Of a stretch of DNA of 64,000 nt, positions 51,551 to 60,783 are shown in pieces. The notes below the pieces were generated by a model. The model was not told the origin of the DNA. It worked only from the letters and a program-made list of their open reading frames with translations, and searched no databases. The DNA is taken from NCBI GenBank assembly GCA_001602955.1, contig LVAC01000003.1:53558-117557 (forward strand), in the 5' to 3' direction. Position 1 is the stretch's first letter. Each line of letters begins with the position of its first letter. The translations under genes were made by a program, and so were the position numbers. Origin of the DNA: Sulfurospirillum sp001602955 (lineage in GTDB: Bacteria > Campylobacterota > Campylobacteria > Campylobacterales > Sulfurospirillaceae).

Positions 51551-53191
51551 TTAGTCTTCAAAACACTTTTGAATCAACGCTGCACTCTCAGGCTTTGTCA
51601 TCAACGAGACAATCACCGCCGTTAGTGCCGAAAGCGGCAGAGCGATCATCATCGCATCAACAAAGATGATTTTGCCGCTTAAGAGCGAATCAACCCCAAA
51701 AAGCATTTTTGCAACACCTAGCTGTTTAGCTTCTTGAAAGTGCACAAACAACAACCAAAACGTCGTTACTACCGTTCCTACGATCATCGAAGCAATGGCT
51801 CCTTTTTTGGTCATGCGTTTCCAAAAAAGCCCGCCAAAATAGGTCGGTAAAAAGATACTTGCACACAACGCAAAGAAAATCGCCGTACTACGCGCAATGA
51901 TGGCAGGTTGTTTGTCAAACACATAGGCTAAAGAGACAGAGATCACGATCATGACGATGATACCTACGCGGGTTATGAGCAGAGAATTAGGATTGTTCTT
52001 GCCCGCAAGCTGTTCAAAAACATCACGACCTATTGCCGTTCCCATCGCATGAAATTGACTTGAGAGCGTACTCATCGCCGCTGAGATCAGAGCAAACAAA
52101 AAGATAAACGCAAACCATTTAGGTGTAGCGGCATTGATAAAATGAGGAATCACCTTTCCGATACCGCCTGTGCTTTGAAGTGCGTTTTTGCCCTCGTTAA
52201 ATTCATAATACCAGACGTTCGTGACCGAACCAACCAGATAGATAATGCCCGTCATCGCGATAATAAAAACGCCACCGATCAAAACGGCACGATTCAGTTC
52301 ATTTTTGCTTTTTACGGTCATAAAACGCACCACCAACTGCGGTTGGGCTAAAACACCCACACCCACGCCCATCGCAATGGTTGTAATGATAAAAAGCCAT
52401 CCCTCAGAGAGAAAAACAGGCATCTTGTTCCAGCCTTGAAAGCCCCAGTTCATCGAGAGTTTCATCAAAAAATCAGGACTTCCCGCGGCGAGTTCTTTGA
52501 TGTTTACATGTAAAAGCGGTGCAACGGTTTTATCCCAAACTATCTCCAACTTTGAAAGTCCCACGTCAACGCCGCCGATAGCATTAAACACCATTACCAT
52601 CAAGATGATCATCGCCACGAACATAATGACCCCTTGAAGCGCGTCGGTTAACATAACGCCTTTCAAACCACCTGCTAAAACATACCCAGTGACGATGACA
52701 GACATTACCAAAAGGGCAATGTGATAGTCAACGTGAAAATACGCCACTAAAAATTCCGTTCCACCAATGAGCACCGCTGAAGTGTAGAGAGGCATAAAAA
52801 TTGTGATCAAAATACCGCCAAAGACTTGAATAAACTTCGAATGAAACCGTCGTCCTAAGAGTTCAGGAAAGGTGTGTGCGTTGAGTCGAATGCCCATTTT
52901 TCGCGTTGGATTGCCCAAAAAAACAAACGCGATAAAGACGCCGATAAAAATGTTACAAAAGGTCAACCACAACAGCGAATTTCCAAGCCACGCCGCCACA
53001 CCGCCAAATCCTACGATCGCCGCGGTGGAGATAAACGTTGCTCCATAACTTAGCGCCATGACAAACGGGTGTGTGTTTCCACCGGCAATGAGATAGTCCG
53101 CCGAACTTTTGGTCTGTTTGTATCCGACATAGCCCAAATAGGCTAATACAGCAAGATAAACGATGATGACGATATTTTCAATCAGATTCAT
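51551..53191 (-). CDS. Sodium:solute symporter (SSS family)
   Basis: The 546-residue membrane protein has 13-14 predicted helices. SSS signatures are GYVGYKQTKSSADYLIAGG, SYGATFISTAAIVGFGG, GYVLAGGLKGVMLTDALQG and ISAAMSTLSSQFHAMGTA, the last with the sodium-site Ser/Thr. It uses a Na+ gradient to take up an organic solute. Its ATG overlaps the stop of a 56-residue partner. The divergent neighbour is the IorAB/PaaK operon, so an aromatic or other carboxylic acid is a plausible substrate (inference). Confidence 0.9.
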   Translation of the reverse strand: MNLIENIVIIVYLAVLAYLGYVGYKQTKSSADYLIAGGNTHPFVMALSYGATFISTAAIVGFGGVAAWLGNSLLWLTFCNIFIGVFIAFVFLGNPTRKMGIRLNAHTFPELLGRRFHSKFIQVFGGILITIFMPLYTSAVLIGGTEFLVAYFHVDYHIALLVMSVIVTGYVLAGGLKGVMLTDALQGVIMFVAMIILMVMVFNAIGGVDVGLSKLEIVWDKTVAPLLHVNIKELAAGSPDFLMKLSMNWGFQGWNKMPVFLSEGWLFIITTIAMGVGVGVLAQPQLVVRFMTVKSKNELNRAVLIGGVFIIAMTGIIYLVGSVTNVWYYEFNEGKNALQSTGGIGKVIPHFINAATPKWFAFIFLFALISAAMSTLSSQFHAMGTAIGRDVFEQLAGKNNPNSLLITRVGIIVMIVISVSLAYVFDKQPAIIARSTAIFFALCASIFLPTYFGGLFWKRMTKKGAIASMIVGTVVTTFWLLFVHFQEAKQLGVAKMLFGVDSLLSGKIIFVDAMMIALPLSALTAVIVSLMTKPESAALIQKCFED

Positions 53192-53358
53192 CCCAAATCC
53201 TTCGTCATTTTTGCTTCATCTTTTTCCCAAGACTTGGTGTTTAACACCTTCTCTTCTTTGTCTTTATTCCAGTTGATGACACCGTAAATCACGCATAAAA
53301 GTGCGCTCGCATTCATCAGCCAAAATGCCGCTCCAACCCCTAGATCAAATGTTCCCAT
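53188..53358 (-). CDS. Symporter small accessory protein
   Basis: This 56-residue protein (ATG 53358, stop TGA overlapping the symporter ATG) has one hydrophobic helix at about residues 8-29 (GAAFWLMNASALLCVIYG), the motif INWN and a charged tail. This is the same plan as small partner proteins encoded just before SSS transporters. It is too short for usual gene finders and was found by reading upstream of the symporter. The four-base overlap (ATGA) argues that it is translated. Confidence 0.8.
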   Translation of the reverse strand: MGTFDLGVGAAFWLMNASALLCVIYGVINWNKDKEEKVLNTKSWEKDEAKMTKDLG

Positions 53359-53574
53359 TCACAGCTCCCACCTTTTAATGTTCCTTAAAGTAATATAAAA
53401 TGCTTTAATGAACCTTTAGTCGTACAATTAATGGATTCTAAAAAATGGGTAAAGTTTCAAAATTGCCCACTTTACATGTAAGGATTTTGCGAAGATGGCT
53501 TAGATAAGTAACTTATAATCTTACTTTCAATAGGCTTTAAACCATTATACACTTTGTACTGGAGCGCCGCGACG
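53359..53574. promoter_or_regulatory. Divergent control region of symporter and iorA operons, with one TTACATGTAA
   Basis: This 216-base spacer holds the promoters of both transcripts. A TTACATGTAA copy lies at 53472-53481, central in the spacer and followed by AAGGA. TATA-like boxes near 53545 (CATTATACA) may serve iorA. No clear paired operator is seen. Confidence 0.5.
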
Positions 53575-55386
53575 ATGAAACAGATTTTGATGGGAAATGA
53601 AGCGATTGCCTTAGGGCTCATTCATGCGGGTGTCGATATGATTTCAGGGTATCCTGGAACACCCTCAAGCGAGATTTTGGGAAACTTTCAAAAGTTTCGC
53701 GACAAAAACAAACTGAATGCCTACGCACAATGGGCGACCAATGAAAAAGTAGGTTTTGAAGTCGCCTACGCAGGTGCCATTTCGGGTAAACGTACCTGTG
53801 CGACGATGAAGCAAGTCGGACTCAATGTCGCCAGTGACGCGCTGATGAGCGCTTCGTACATCGGGCTCAAAGGTGCGATGCTCTTGGTCTCCTGTGATGA
53901 CCCCGGCTTTTACTCCTCTCAAACCGAGCAAGACAGTCGAAGCTTTGCCAAGTTTGCAAAAATCCCCGTGCTGGATCCTGCCACACCGCAAGAAGCGTAC
54001 GATATGGTCAAACTAGGCTCTGAGCTATCGCATCACTTTGAATCCATTGTCATGCTTCGCCCTGTGATGCGCGTGAGCCACGCCAGAGAGATTTGCGAGG
54101 TCGATGATACGATAAGCGTAAACGCCAATGAGGGCAATTTTGAGCGCAATATTCCGCGTTGGGGCGCAGTGCCTCCTGCTGGGCGATTTCGCCAAGGTTT
54201 AGAGCAGATCGAGCGCTTAGAAGTCATTAAGGCGTGGAACTGGGATCATCTCATTGAGCCTAAAACGCACCAATTCAAAGGCGCTAAGGTACTTTGTCTT
54301 ACCAGTGGTACAGGCGATGGTTATGTCAAAGAAGCCGTGGAAGAGCGTGGCATTCAAGCCGATATTTTAAAACTCGACATGCCCTACCCGCTTCCTAAAG
54401 AAAAGCTCGAAGCGCTTTTTGCACCTTACGAGAAAGTGATCGTCTTTGAAGAGAGTTACCCCTGTATCGAAGAGCAGTTAAGTTCGCCAAAACTCTACGG
54501 GAAACTGACCAAACACGTCCATCTCATCGATGAATTTTCTAAAGATAAAGTGCTCGCTGCGTTTGCTAAAGTGGGTGTCATGGAACCAAATCACGCGTAC
54601 CAAAGTGAGAAGTACGAAAAAGAGCTTCCCAAACGCCCACCCAATATGTGCCCCGGCTGTCCGCACCGCGATGTGCATTACGCCATCACCAAAGTCTTTA
54701 AAAAGAAAAAGTCTATCTACACCTCTGACATCGGCTGTTATACGCTAGGACTCAATCAAGCGGCGATCGATACTATCTTGTGCATGGGTGCGAGTGTTTC
54801 AATGGCGAGTGGTTTTAGCATCTCCGATCCCGATAAAAGCGTTGTTGCCACCATCGGCGATAGTACCTTTATGCACTCAGGTGTTGCGCCACTCATTAAC
54901 GCCGTGTACCAAAACCATAAGTTTGTCCTCATCATTTTAGACAACTCCACCACCGCAATGACGGGTCGTCAAACCACGCCAGAGCGTACCAATCCTCATC
55001 AAATTGACATCAAACGCATCGTCGAGGGGTGTGGTATCACCTGTCACGAGTACGTTTATGAACAAGACCTAAACAAAACCGTCGGTTTCGTCAAATCGCT
55101 TCAAGAAGCCTACAAAACCGCTACCGCACCTGTTGTTGCGGTTATTCGTGAATTTTGTGTGCTCGACAAAGACAATGCCGCAGGACGCCTTGGCAATGTG
55201 CTTGTCGAAGTTGATGAGGACAAATGTGTTGCGTGCGATTCGTGCATCACCAACTACAAATGCCCACCGATGTTCTACAACGATGCAGGAAAAATGGCTA
55301 TCGATCCGTTCTTGTGTGCCGGATGTGGCTCATGCCTTGATGTGGTCTGTCCAACTGATGCATTTGTGAAAAAAGAGGAGAACTAA
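53575..55386 (+). CDS. iorA: Indolepyruvate ferredoxin oxidoreductase alpha subunit
   Basis: The protein has about 603 residues. The N-terminal pyrimidine-binding domain is MGNEAIALGLIHAGVDMISGYPGTPSSEI. The TPP-binding domain has ATIGDSTFMHSGVAPLINAVYQN. The C-terminal ferredoxin domain holds two 4Fe-4S motifs (CVACDSCITNYKCPP and CAGCGSCLDVVCP). It oxidatively decarboxylates aryl pyruvates to aryl-acetyl-CoA, reducing ferredoxin. ATG 53575 is chosen over an in-frame TTG at 53554. Confidence 0.95.
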   Translation: MKQILMGNEAIALGLIHAGVDMISGYPGTPSSEILGNFQKFRDKNKLNAYAQWATNEKVGFEVAYAGAISGKRTCATMKQVGLNVASDALMSASYIGLKGAMLLVSCDDPGFYSSQTEQDSRSFAKFAKIPVLDPATPQEAYDMVKLGSELSHHFESIVMLRPVMRVSHAREICEVDDTISVNANEGNFERNIPRWGAVPPAGRFRQGLEQIERLEVIKAWNWDHLIEPKTHQFKGAKVLCLTSGTGDGYVKEAVEERGIQADILKLDMPYPLPKEKLEALFAPYEKVIVFEESYPCIEEQLSSPKLYGKLTKHVHLIDEFSKDKVLAAFAKVGVMEPNHAYQSEKYEKELPKRPPNMCPGCPHRDVHYAITKVFKKKKSIYTSDIGCYTLGLNQAAIDTILCMGASVSMASGFSISDPDKSVVATIGDSTFMHSGVAPLINAVYQNHKFVLIILDNSTTAMTGRQTTPERTNPHQIDIKRIVEGCGITCHEYVYEQDLNKTVGFVKSLQEAYKTATAPVVAVIREFCVLDKDNAAGRLGNVLVEVDEDKCVACDSCITNYKCPPMFYNDAGKMAIDPFLCAGCGSCLDVVCPTDAFVKKEEN

Positions 55387-55388
55387 TC

Positions 55389-55925
55389 ATGAAATATCAA
55401 ATCGTTATCGCAGGTATCGGCGGACAAGGTGCGGTCTTTTTGGTCAAAGTGCTTAGCATCGCCTCAGCCCTTGCAGGTCAAAAATGTTTAGGCACGGAAA
55501 ACCACGGCATGAGCCAACGTGGCGGCTCCGTTTCATGCTATGTCAAAATCGGCGACTTTTACGCCCCTGCTATTGATGAAGGACAAGCCGACCTTTTGAT
55601 CGCGCTTGAGGGCAATGAAGCGCTTCGCAATATCCAGTATCTTAGCAAAGACAAAGGTGTCATCGTTGTCAATGCGCCCAAAAGTTTTCCCACAGTCGAC
55701 TTTGAAACCCATAGCATCGACGCGTTTAAAAAAGCCAAAGCGAAAGCATTTCCCATCGATGCGCTCAATGTCTACATGTTAGGCGTTACGCTCGCACTTG
55801 ATCCACGCTTTCCGTTTACATGTAAAGAGATCGAAGAAGCTATAACCGCGATGAATGCGAAAGTTGCGGAGAAAAATATCGCTGTGCTCCACCTTGGCAT
55901 CAACGATGCAAAGGCAAAGAAATGA
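55389..55925 (+). CDS. iorB: Indolepyruvate ferredoxin oxidoreductase beta subunit
   Basis: The 178-residue gamma-type domain begins IVIAGIGGQGAVFLVKVLSIA and has NHGMSQRGGSVSCYVKIG, the core of 2-oxoacid oxidoreductase beta chains of the IOR type. It pairs with IorA, two bases upstream. It overlaps paaK by four bases. One TTACATGTAA (55816) encodes the FTCKE stretch. Confidence 0.95.
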   Translation: MKYQIVIAGIGGQGAVFLVKVLSIASALAGQKCLGTENHGMSQRGGSVSCYVKIGDFYAPAIDEGQADLLIALEGNEALRNIQYLSKDKGVIVVNAPKSFPTVDFETHSIDAFKKAKAKAFPIDALNVYMLGVTLALDPRFPFTCKEIEEAITAMNAKVAEKNIAVLHLGINDAKAKK

Positions 55926-57223
55926 TCTGGTCAAAAGAAGAGACATTTCCACGTCATAAACTTAGCGAACTTCAAACCGAACGCCTCAAAGAGACCGTCG
56001 CGCGCGTCTACGCCAATGTACCGTTTTACCAGAGAAAATTTGCCGAGCTTGGCATCACACCTGAAGATATTACCTCCATCGACGATATCGCAAAATTGCC
56101 GTTTACGAAAAAGCAAGATTTGCGCGACAACTACCCTTTTGGACTTTTTGCGGTCAAAAAAGATGCGGTCGTGCGCGTGCACAGCAGTAGCGGAACGACG
56201 GGAAAACCCACGGTTGTCGGCTACACCAAAGCCGATTTGGATACATGGAACGAAGTGATGGCGCGCGTCTTTACGATGGCGGGCGTCACAAGCGAAGACA
56301 CCTCGCACAATGCGTACGGTTATGGTCTTTTCACAGGCGGTCTAGGGCTTCATTATGGGGCTGAAACCGTGGGTGCGACCGTTGTGCCTAGTTCTGGCGG
56401 CTTTACCTCACGCCAGCTGATGCTGATGAAAGACTTTGAAGCAACTGTACTCACTTCTACGCCCTCCTTTGCGCTTCATATGGCAGAAGCGGCAGTCGCT
56501 GAGGGCTATGACATACAAAAAGATTTCAAACTCAAATGCGGCATCTTTGGAGCGGAACCTACAAGTCTTGGGCTTAAAGAAGAAGTGGCAAAGGTCTGGG
56601 GTATTCACTACTGTGAGATTTACGGACTCTCCGAGATCATCGGACCGGGTGTTTCGTCAAACTGTTTTGAGAGTAAAGATCTGCACGTCTTTGAAGACCA
56701 TTTCTACCCCGAAATTATTGATCCTAAAACACTGGAAGTCTTGCCGTACGGCGAAAAAGGCGAACTGGTCATCACAAGCCTTACCAAACAAGCCTTTCCG
56801 ATCATTCGCTACCGAACGGGCGACATCACCTCTTTGGATAGAACCCCATGCAAGTGTGGCAGAACGCATGTACGCATGAAAAGTGTCATGGGTCGCGTGG
56901 ATGACATGCTCATCGTCAACGGTGTCAATGTCTTCCCATCACAAGTGGAACATGTACTCTCCAACATCGAGGGCATTACGCTCAATTACCAAATCATCGC
57001 CGATAAAAAAGGCTACCTTGATAAGCTAGAGATCATGGTGGAAGTGACTGAAAATATGCCACTCGATAGCATCGGGCAACTGGAAAGCTTGAAAAAGAAG
57101 ATCCAGCACGAACTGCTCAACAACCTCTACATTAACGCGGAGATCAAACTCGTTGAACCACGCACCATAGAACGCAGTGTCGGCAAAGCCGTCCGCGTCA
57201 TCGACAAAAGGAGTCATGCATGA
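55922..57223 (+). CDS. Phenylacetate-CoA ligase (PaaK family), copy 1
   Basis: The 433-residue AMP-forming enzyme has the PaaK signatures: LPFTKKQDLRDNYPFGLFAV, the ATP-binding HSSSGTTGKPTVVGYT, YGLSEIIGPGV and TGDITSL. It would convert aryl acetates to CoA thioesters, or run in reverse from the IorAB product. It lies within iorA-iorB-paaK-ACT-paaK. It is about two thirds identical by eye to the second copy, so a duplication is likely. Confidence 0.93.
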   Translation: MIWSKEETFPRHKLSELQTERLKETVARVYANVPFYQRKFAELGITPEDITSIDDIAKLPFTKKQDLRDNYPFGLFAVKKDAVVRVHSSSGTTGKPTVVGYTKADLDTWNEVMARVFTMAGVTSEDTSHNAYGYGLFTGGLGLHYGAETVGATVVPSSGGFTSRQLMLMKDFEATVLTSTPSFALHMAEAAVAEGYDIQKDFKLKCGIFGAEPTSLGLKEEVAKVWGIHYCEIYGLSEIIGPGVSSNCFESKDLHVFEDHFYPEIIDPKTLEVLPYGEKGELVITSLTKQAFPIIRYRTGDITSLDRTPCKCGRTHVRMKSVMGRVDDMLIVNGVNVFPSQVEHVLSNIEGITLNYQIIADKKGYLDKLEIMVEVTENMPLDSIGQLESLKKKIQHELLNNLYINAEIKLVEPRTIERSVGKAVRVIDKRSHA

Positions 57224-57654
57224 AATGCAACATCAAACAATTAACGATTTTTCTTGAAAACAAGGCGGGCGAGCTTTCGGTGCTGACCAACGTGCTTTCC
57301 AAAAATGGCATCTCGATCAAGTCGATTTTGCTCGCTGATTCGACCGATTTTGGTTTGGTGCGCACCATCGTTGACAATCCTGAAAAAGCCAAAACCGTCC
57401 TTGAAGATGAGGGCTTTAGCGTGCGTTTTACCGACGTTTTCGGTGTCAAGATCGAAGATGTTGTGGGAAGCTTCGACCAAGCCGTGGGCGCGCTTTCACG
57501 TGCGGGCATCAACATTCTCTACACCTACAGTTTTTACGAAGCGAGCACGGGCATTTTTATTTTCAGTGTCGATAAAGACCGATTTGACGACGCGATCGTT
57601 GCACTTCAAGCTCAAAATATTGAGATTGTTCAAGCCAAACATTTTTACATGTAA
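57220..57654 (+). CDS. ACT-domain protein between the two PaaK genes
   Basis: The 144-residue protein consists of two ACT domains. The first begins QLTIFLENKAGELSVLTNVLSKNGISI. The second begins VVGSFDQAVGALSRAGINILYTYSF. ACT domains bind amino acids and regulate enzymes. A paaK-linked ACT protein is a known pairing, and here it probably senses aromatic amino acids. It overlaps paaK1 by four bases. Its stop is inside a TTACATGTAA copy (57645). Confidence 0.85.
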   Translation: MKCNIKQLTIFLENKAGELSVLTNVLSKNGISIKSILLADSTDFGLVRTIVDNPEKAKTVLEDEGFSVRFTDVFGVKIEDVVGSFDQAVGALSRAGINILYTYSFYEASTGIFIFSVDKDRFDDAIVALQAQNIEIVQAKHFYM

Positions 57655-57669
57655 AAGTGAGACAGTGCA

Positions 57670-58968
57670 ATGACCTTTAGTAAAAACGAAAGTTTGTGTA
57701 AAGACGAACTTCAAGCGTGGCAGCTCAAACACCTCAAAGAGACACTGCTTCGTGTCTATCATCTTGTGCCGTTTTACAAAAAAAAGTTTGATGAACATGG
57801 CGTCTTACCGCAAGACATTAAAACCCTTGAGGACATCGCTAAGCTTCCGTTCACTAAAAAACACGACCTTCGTGACAACTACCCTTTTGGCATGTTCTCG
57901 GTCGATATGGATCAAATCGTGCGCATCCACAGCAGTAGTGGCACCACAGGTAAACCCACCGTCGTAGGCTACACCGAACACGATATGGACATATGGGCAG
58001 AAGTGATGGGAAGAGCGTTTACAATGGGTGGCGTGACCTGTCAAGACATCATGCAAAACTCACATGGATACGGGCTTTTCACGGGCGGTCTTGGTTTTCA
58101 TAACGCGGCAGAGCGCATGAAAATCGCCGTCATTCCTAGCTCCACAGGCTTTACCTCTCGCCAACTCTTGCTTTTAAAAGACTTTGGCGCAACCGTGCTG
58201 ACTGCCACGCCTTCTTTTGCGCTACATATGGCAGAAGTGGCTAAAGCGGAAGGCTATGACATCCAAAAAGATTTCAAACTACGCGTTGGATTTTTCGGAG
58301 CAGAGCCAACGAGTGAGGGGCTTAAAAATGAGATAGCGCACATCTGGGGCATCGACTACCACGAGATTTACGGTCTTTCAGAGATCATCGGACCGGGCGT
58401 GGCGTGTAACTGCAAGCACTCCAATCTTTTACACATTCACGAAGACCATTTCTACCCCGAGATCATCGACCCTAAAACGGGTGAAGTCTTGCCGGAGGGC
58501 ATACGTGGTGAGCTGGTCATCACGACACTGACAAAACAAGGCTTGCCGATCATTCGTTACCGAACGGGCGACATCACCTCCTTAACACGCATTCCGTGTC
58601 GTTGTGGCAGAACCATCGGCAGAATTGAAAGCATCGTAGGACGAAGCGACGATATGCTTCTCATCAACGGCGTGAACGTCTTTCCATCGCAAATCGAACA
58701 CGTGCTCTCCAAACAAGAAGGCATCACGCTCAACTACCAAATCATCGCCGATAAAAAAGGCTACCTCGATAAACTAGAGATCGATGTGGAACTGGACGAA
58801 CATCTCATCAGCGATGATGTCAGCTACCTCGGAAACCTCAAAAAAGAGCTTCAGCACTCGCTTTTAAACAATCTCTACATCAACGTCGAAGTCAAACTTG
58901 TCGCACCAAAATCTTTGCAAAGAAGTGAAGGAAAAGCCACACGCGTGGTGGATAAACGAGCGAAATAA
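57670..58968 (+). CDS. Phenylacetate-CoA ligase (PaaK family), copy 2
   Basis: The 432-residue paralogue of copy 1 keeps all ATP- and CoA-binding motifs: IHSSSGTTGKPTVVGYTEHD, IYGLSEIIGPGV, RYRTGDITSL. Two adjacent isoenzymes may prefer different aryl acids (phenyl-, hydroxyphenyl- or indole-acetate), which is inference. It is the last gene of the operon and is followed by a perfect 13-bp hairpin. Confidence 0.93.
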   Translation: MTFSKNESLCKDELQAWQLKHLKETLLRVYHLVPFYKKKFDEHGVLPQDIKTLEDIAKLPFTKKHDLRDNYPFGMFSVDMDQIVRIHSSSGTTGKPTVVGYTEHDMDIWAEVMGRAFTMGGVTCQDIMQNSHGYGLFTGGLGFHNAAERMKIAVIPSSTGFTSRQLLLLKDFGATVLTATPSFALHMAEVAKAEGYDIQKDFKLRVGFFGAEPTSEGLKNEIAHIWGIDYHEIYGLSEIIGPGVACNCKHSNLLHIHEDHFYPEIIDPKTGEVLPEGIRGELVITTLTKQGLPIIRYRTGDITSLTRIPCRCGRTIGRIESIVGRSDDMLLINGVNVFPSQIEHVLSKQEGITLNYQIIADKKGYLDKLEIDVELDEHLISDDVSYLGNLKKELQHSLLNNLYINVEVKLVAPKSLQRSEGKATRVVDKRAK

Positions 58969-58972
58969 TCTT

Positions 58973-59006
58973 TTACATGTAAGGCTTTAAAACCTTACAT
59001 GTAAAG
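58973..59006. terminator. Perfect 13-bp hairpin made of two TTACATGTAA copies
   Basis: TTTACATGTAAGG (58973-58985) and CCTTACATGTAAA (58994-59006) are exact reverse complements around the loop CTTTAAAA. It lies five bases after the paaK2 stop and 24 bases before the stop of the convergent AAA gene, so it should terminate both. Both arms are the dispersed palindrome. No long T run follows. Confidence 0.65.
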
Positions 59007-59029
59007 TGTTTTATCAATATAAATACTTA

Positions 59030-60637
59030 TTATTTCAATATAGGTTTAATAATTATATTTTCAAGTTCTTTATATAAGTTCATATCTTCTGTCATTAATT
59101 CTGCGAGTGTAGATAGCATAAAAGCGTCTGCAGTATTTCCTCTTTGCCTTAAATTTAATATACTTTTTAATCCATTATAAATCATCCCTGATGCAGATTT
59201 AATATCATCTTCTACTTTGCCTTGAGCGACAATACTTGCTATCACATTTTGTTTCATTCTTTTTACTTCATCCAGTTTAGACCCATCGTGAATACTAACC
59301 AATTTGTCTATCACTTCATCATCAAATAAATATGATTCTAAATGCCTTTTTGCTAATACATTAATCCCATTTTGCTTACATTTTTCAACTTCTTCATCAG
59401 ATTTTTCATCTCTGTCTACAACACGACTAATGATAGATTTTGGTAATATATTTTCTAAAACTTTCATTCCTAAATGATCATTTTTTTCTAGATCATTACA
59501 TGCACCCCCTGCAATAAATGAAACATTTGGATATTTTGATGCAAATATTTTGTTATAAATTTCTGCATCAAAGTTATTTCTTCCTCTACCAGATAAAGAA
59601 CCTTCACATAAAATTATATATTGTGGAGCAATTAAATCAGCAAAATCATCTAGTGCAATAGATAGAAATTTTTCCCATACTAATTTATCAAGTCTGGATG
59701 GGTTTATCGTAATATCTGTATCAAAATCTATTCCAGACAAATCTAATATTGCAACGCTATCTGGATTAGTGTTCGCTAATTTTTGTGCGCTTCTCATAAT
59801 GCCCAAAGAATGTGTCGTGAGCCATAATTGTGAGTTATCAGGAATTATTTTGCATAACTCTTCAATTAGCTTTCCTTGTAAACTAGTATGCATATGTGTT
59901 TCTGGTTCATCTATTAAAAAAATCGTATTATCATAATATTGTATCTTCAATGTTAAATCTAAAAGTAAATCAAATGCTGACTTTTCACCTCCAGAAAGAT
60001 TTTTATAATGATACGATTCGATAATTCCTTTTTTAAAATTAAATGCACCATCATCTAAAGGACTGCCAATATTATTTAATGTTAAATCATCAAAAACATT
60101 TTTCATCGAATTTCTTAATGCACCAATAAGTTCTTCTCGCAAATTTTTTACTGTTTTCATATCATTATCATCAGAATAGACTCCTGCGAGAGTATCATTA
60201 ATAAGTCTTTGGTAATTTTGAGAGACAACTTGATCATTGTTAATTAATTTATCTACTCTTAATTGCTCATATGGGATTCCAATTCTATTTAAAGAATTTA
60301 TATCAAATTCTGGCTCATTTCTATATGCTGTTCTAAAATACATCGTTTTCTTATTATAAGCTAATTGTTGACTATCAATAAAAAACTCTATTTTTATATC
60401 ATTCTCTTGATTTGAGTTTTGAGATTGATTTTTAGCAAAATAGCTCTTGTCAATAAATCCGCTAATATTTCCGTGACAATGTAGTTTATACCAGCTATTA
60501 AAAGCCTCAAATAATGAAGATTTACCACTCCCATTTGGTCCAACAACTAGAACAAGTTTCACTTCTTCGGATAACCCTTGAATCTTTACATCGCTAAACC
60601 GTTTAAAATTCTTTATTTCAATATTTTTAATTTTCAT
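59030..60637 (-). CDS. AAA/ABC-type ATPase fused to a TOPRIM-like region (OLD/PARIS-like, possible defence gene)
   Basis: The 535-residue protein starts with an SMC/ABC-like ATPase: Walker A GPNGSGKSS (33-41), signature LSGGEKSAFD (about 215), Walker B FLIDEPETHMH and LWLTTHSLGI. A C-terminal TOPRIM-like part follows: YIILCEGSLSG, FIAGGACNDLEK, VVDRDEKSDEE, then RHLESYLFDDEVI. This order is that of OLD nucleases; the DxD and HLESYLF stretch also resembles DUF4435, found in AriB of PARIS. The gene is clearly more AT-rich than its neighbours and monocistronic, which suggests recent transfer. Function is inferred. Confidence 0.8.
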   Translation of the reverse strand: MKIKNIEIKNFKRFSDVKIQGLSEEVKLVLVVGPNGSGKSSLFEAFNSWYKLHCHGNISGFIDKSYFAKNQSQNSNQENDIKIEFFIDSQQLAYNKKTMYFRTAYRNEPEFDINSLNRIGIPYEQLRVDKLINNDQVVSQNYQRLINDTLAGVYSDDNDMKTVKNLREELIGALRNSMKNVFDDLTLNNIGSPLDDGAFNFKKGIIESYHYKNLSGGEKSAFDLLLDLTLKIQYYDNTIFLIDEPETHMHTSLQGKLIEELCKIIPDNSQLWLTTHSLGIMRSAQKLANTNPDSVAILDLSGIDFDTDITINPSRLDKLVWEKFLSIALDDFADLIAPQYIILCEGSLSGRGRNNFDAEIYNKIFASKYPNVSFIAGGACNDLEKNDHLGMKVLENILPKSIISRVVDRDEKSDEEVEKCKQNGINVLAKRHLESYLFDDEVIDKLVSIHDGSKLDEVKRMKQNVIASIVAQGKVEDDIKSASGMIYNGLKSILNLRQRGNTADAFMLSTLAELMTEDMNLYKELENIIIKPILK

Positions 60638-60783
60638 TCTATTATCCTATTTTCAACTTAGATATTTTTTCTTATATGACTATAGTACTCATATATAATC
60701 ATCAAGTATTATAACAAGATTTTCACTAAGCCTTTTATCAAAAGAATAGCTATAATAGTCATAGCTTTTTTCAAAGGACTTTC

